From contig JAQVKV010000188.1 in NCBI GenBank assembly GCA_028694545.1, forward strand, positions 1 through 5,831: a stretch of 5,831 nucleotides of DNA, given 5' to 3'. The notes beneath the pieces are model-generated. The model had not been told where the DNA came from, did not search any database, and saw only the letters and a list, made by a program, of their open reading frames with translations. The position numbers and the translations under genes are program-made. The DNA is from Zavarzinia sp. GTDB lineage: Bacteria; Pseudomonadota; Alphaproteobacteria; Zavarziniales; Zavarziniaceae. This document shows, in pieces, positions 5,475 through 5,831 of this stretch. Each line of letters starts with the position of its first letter. Position 1 is the stretch's first letter.

Positions 5475-5831
5475 ATGACCGAACACAGCGCCGCGACCAC
5501 CTTCGCCGGCAATCCCCTCGATCGCGCCGCCGAACGGCGCAAGGACGACGCGTGGCAGGCCGCGCAGCTGAAATCGCCCGATTCGTTGTTCCTGCCGATC
5601 TGGAGGACGCGCCCCTTCGTGATCGAACAGGGCGGCACCCAGCTCGGCCTGCTGCGGCCCGGGCTGATCGACGATCTGGTGGCGGCGGCCCCGCCGCCCG
5701 TCTTCCTCGGCACCGAGGGTGACTCGGCGGTCTATGCCGTCGATCTTTCCGCCGGGCCCGATCCGGCGAAGGGCGGCGTTCTGGCGGGTTTCGGCAAGTT
5801 CCAGGACATGAGCGCCGCCGCCATGGTGCTG
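5475..5831 (+). CDS. nudC: NADH pyrophosphatase NudC, N-terminal part (cut by window edge)
   Basis: The first 119 residues are visible, open to the window end. The pattern FAGNPLDRAAERR (10-22), LFLPIWRTRPFV (38-49), FLG (77-79), YAVDLS (87-92) and GKFQDMSA (107-114) is the N-terminal domain of NudC-type Nudix hydrolases (Pfam PF09296, NUDIX-like). This family splits NADH to NMNH and AMP, and some members remove NAD caps from RNA. The zinc ribbon and the Nudix box that would prove the activity lie beyond 5831, so the call rests on the N-terminal domain only. The ATG is supported by GAGG (5461-5464) 10 nt upstream and by the position of the FAGNPLDR motif near the start, as usual in the family. 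It follows the secreted-protein gene by 41 bp; no terminator is evident between them. Confidence 0.88.
   Translation, partial: MTEHSAATTFAGNPLDRAAERRKDDAWQAAQLKSPDSLFLPIWRTRPFVIEQGGTQLGLLRPGLIDDLVAAAPPPVFLGTEGDSAVYAVDLSAGPDPAKGGVLAGFGKFQDMSAAAMVL

Noticed and set aside
1..5831. CRISPR array, tRNA, insertion sequence or phage element
   Set aside because: I saw no regularly spaced direct repeats, tRNA cloverleaf, transposase-like protein or long terminal inverted repeats. Composition is uniform across the window.

Overview
This window looks like an ordinary chromosomal segment of a high-GC alphaproteobacterium. The evidence is strong G/C bias at third codon positions throughout, a short (about 95 nt) SRP RNA, and a DnaX with a C-terminal domain of the type I associate with alphaproteobacteria. 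I cannot name a genus. I see no insertion sequence, phage gene, tRNA, rRNA or CRISPR array. I also see no clear undescribed multi-gene system; the least explained gene is a small secreted protein at 4837-5433.

Left part (1-1716): the N-terminal end of a LysR-family regulator runs leftwards off the window edge. It is divergent from a complete short-chain dehydrogenase/reductase (SDR), and the two share a 124-bp intergenic region with several short symmetric elements. This is the usual layout for a LysR protein controlling its neighbour. A DUF924 protein follows on the same strand after a 75-bp gap and has its own good ribosome binding site.

Middle part (1711-4740, minus strand): this is a compact housekeeping block read right to left. 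It holds a probable promoter, the 4.5S/SRP RNA gene (ffs), a strong intrinsic terminator, dnaX (clamp-loader subunit of DNA polymerase III), ybaB (nucleoid-associated protein) and recR (recombination mediator). The three protein genes are separated by only 9 and 16 nt. The order SRP RNA - dnaX - ybaB - recR is also found in distant bacteria such as Bacillus subtilis (scr-dnaX-yaaK-recR), so it is an old conserved cluster joining replication, DNA binding and repair. It meets the DUF924 gene tail to tail, and both stop codons lie inside one 7-bp inverted repeat.

Right part (4741-5831, plus strand): divergent from ffs is a gene for an unrecognised small secreted protein with a signal peptide, four cysteines and one Asp-box-like motif. 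It is followed 41 bp later by the start of a NudC-type NADH pyrophosphatase, cut by the window end before its zinc ribbon and Nudix box.

No gene-free stretch exceeds 300 bases. The longest (4706-4836) holds the ffs promoter and the leader of the secreted-protein gene.
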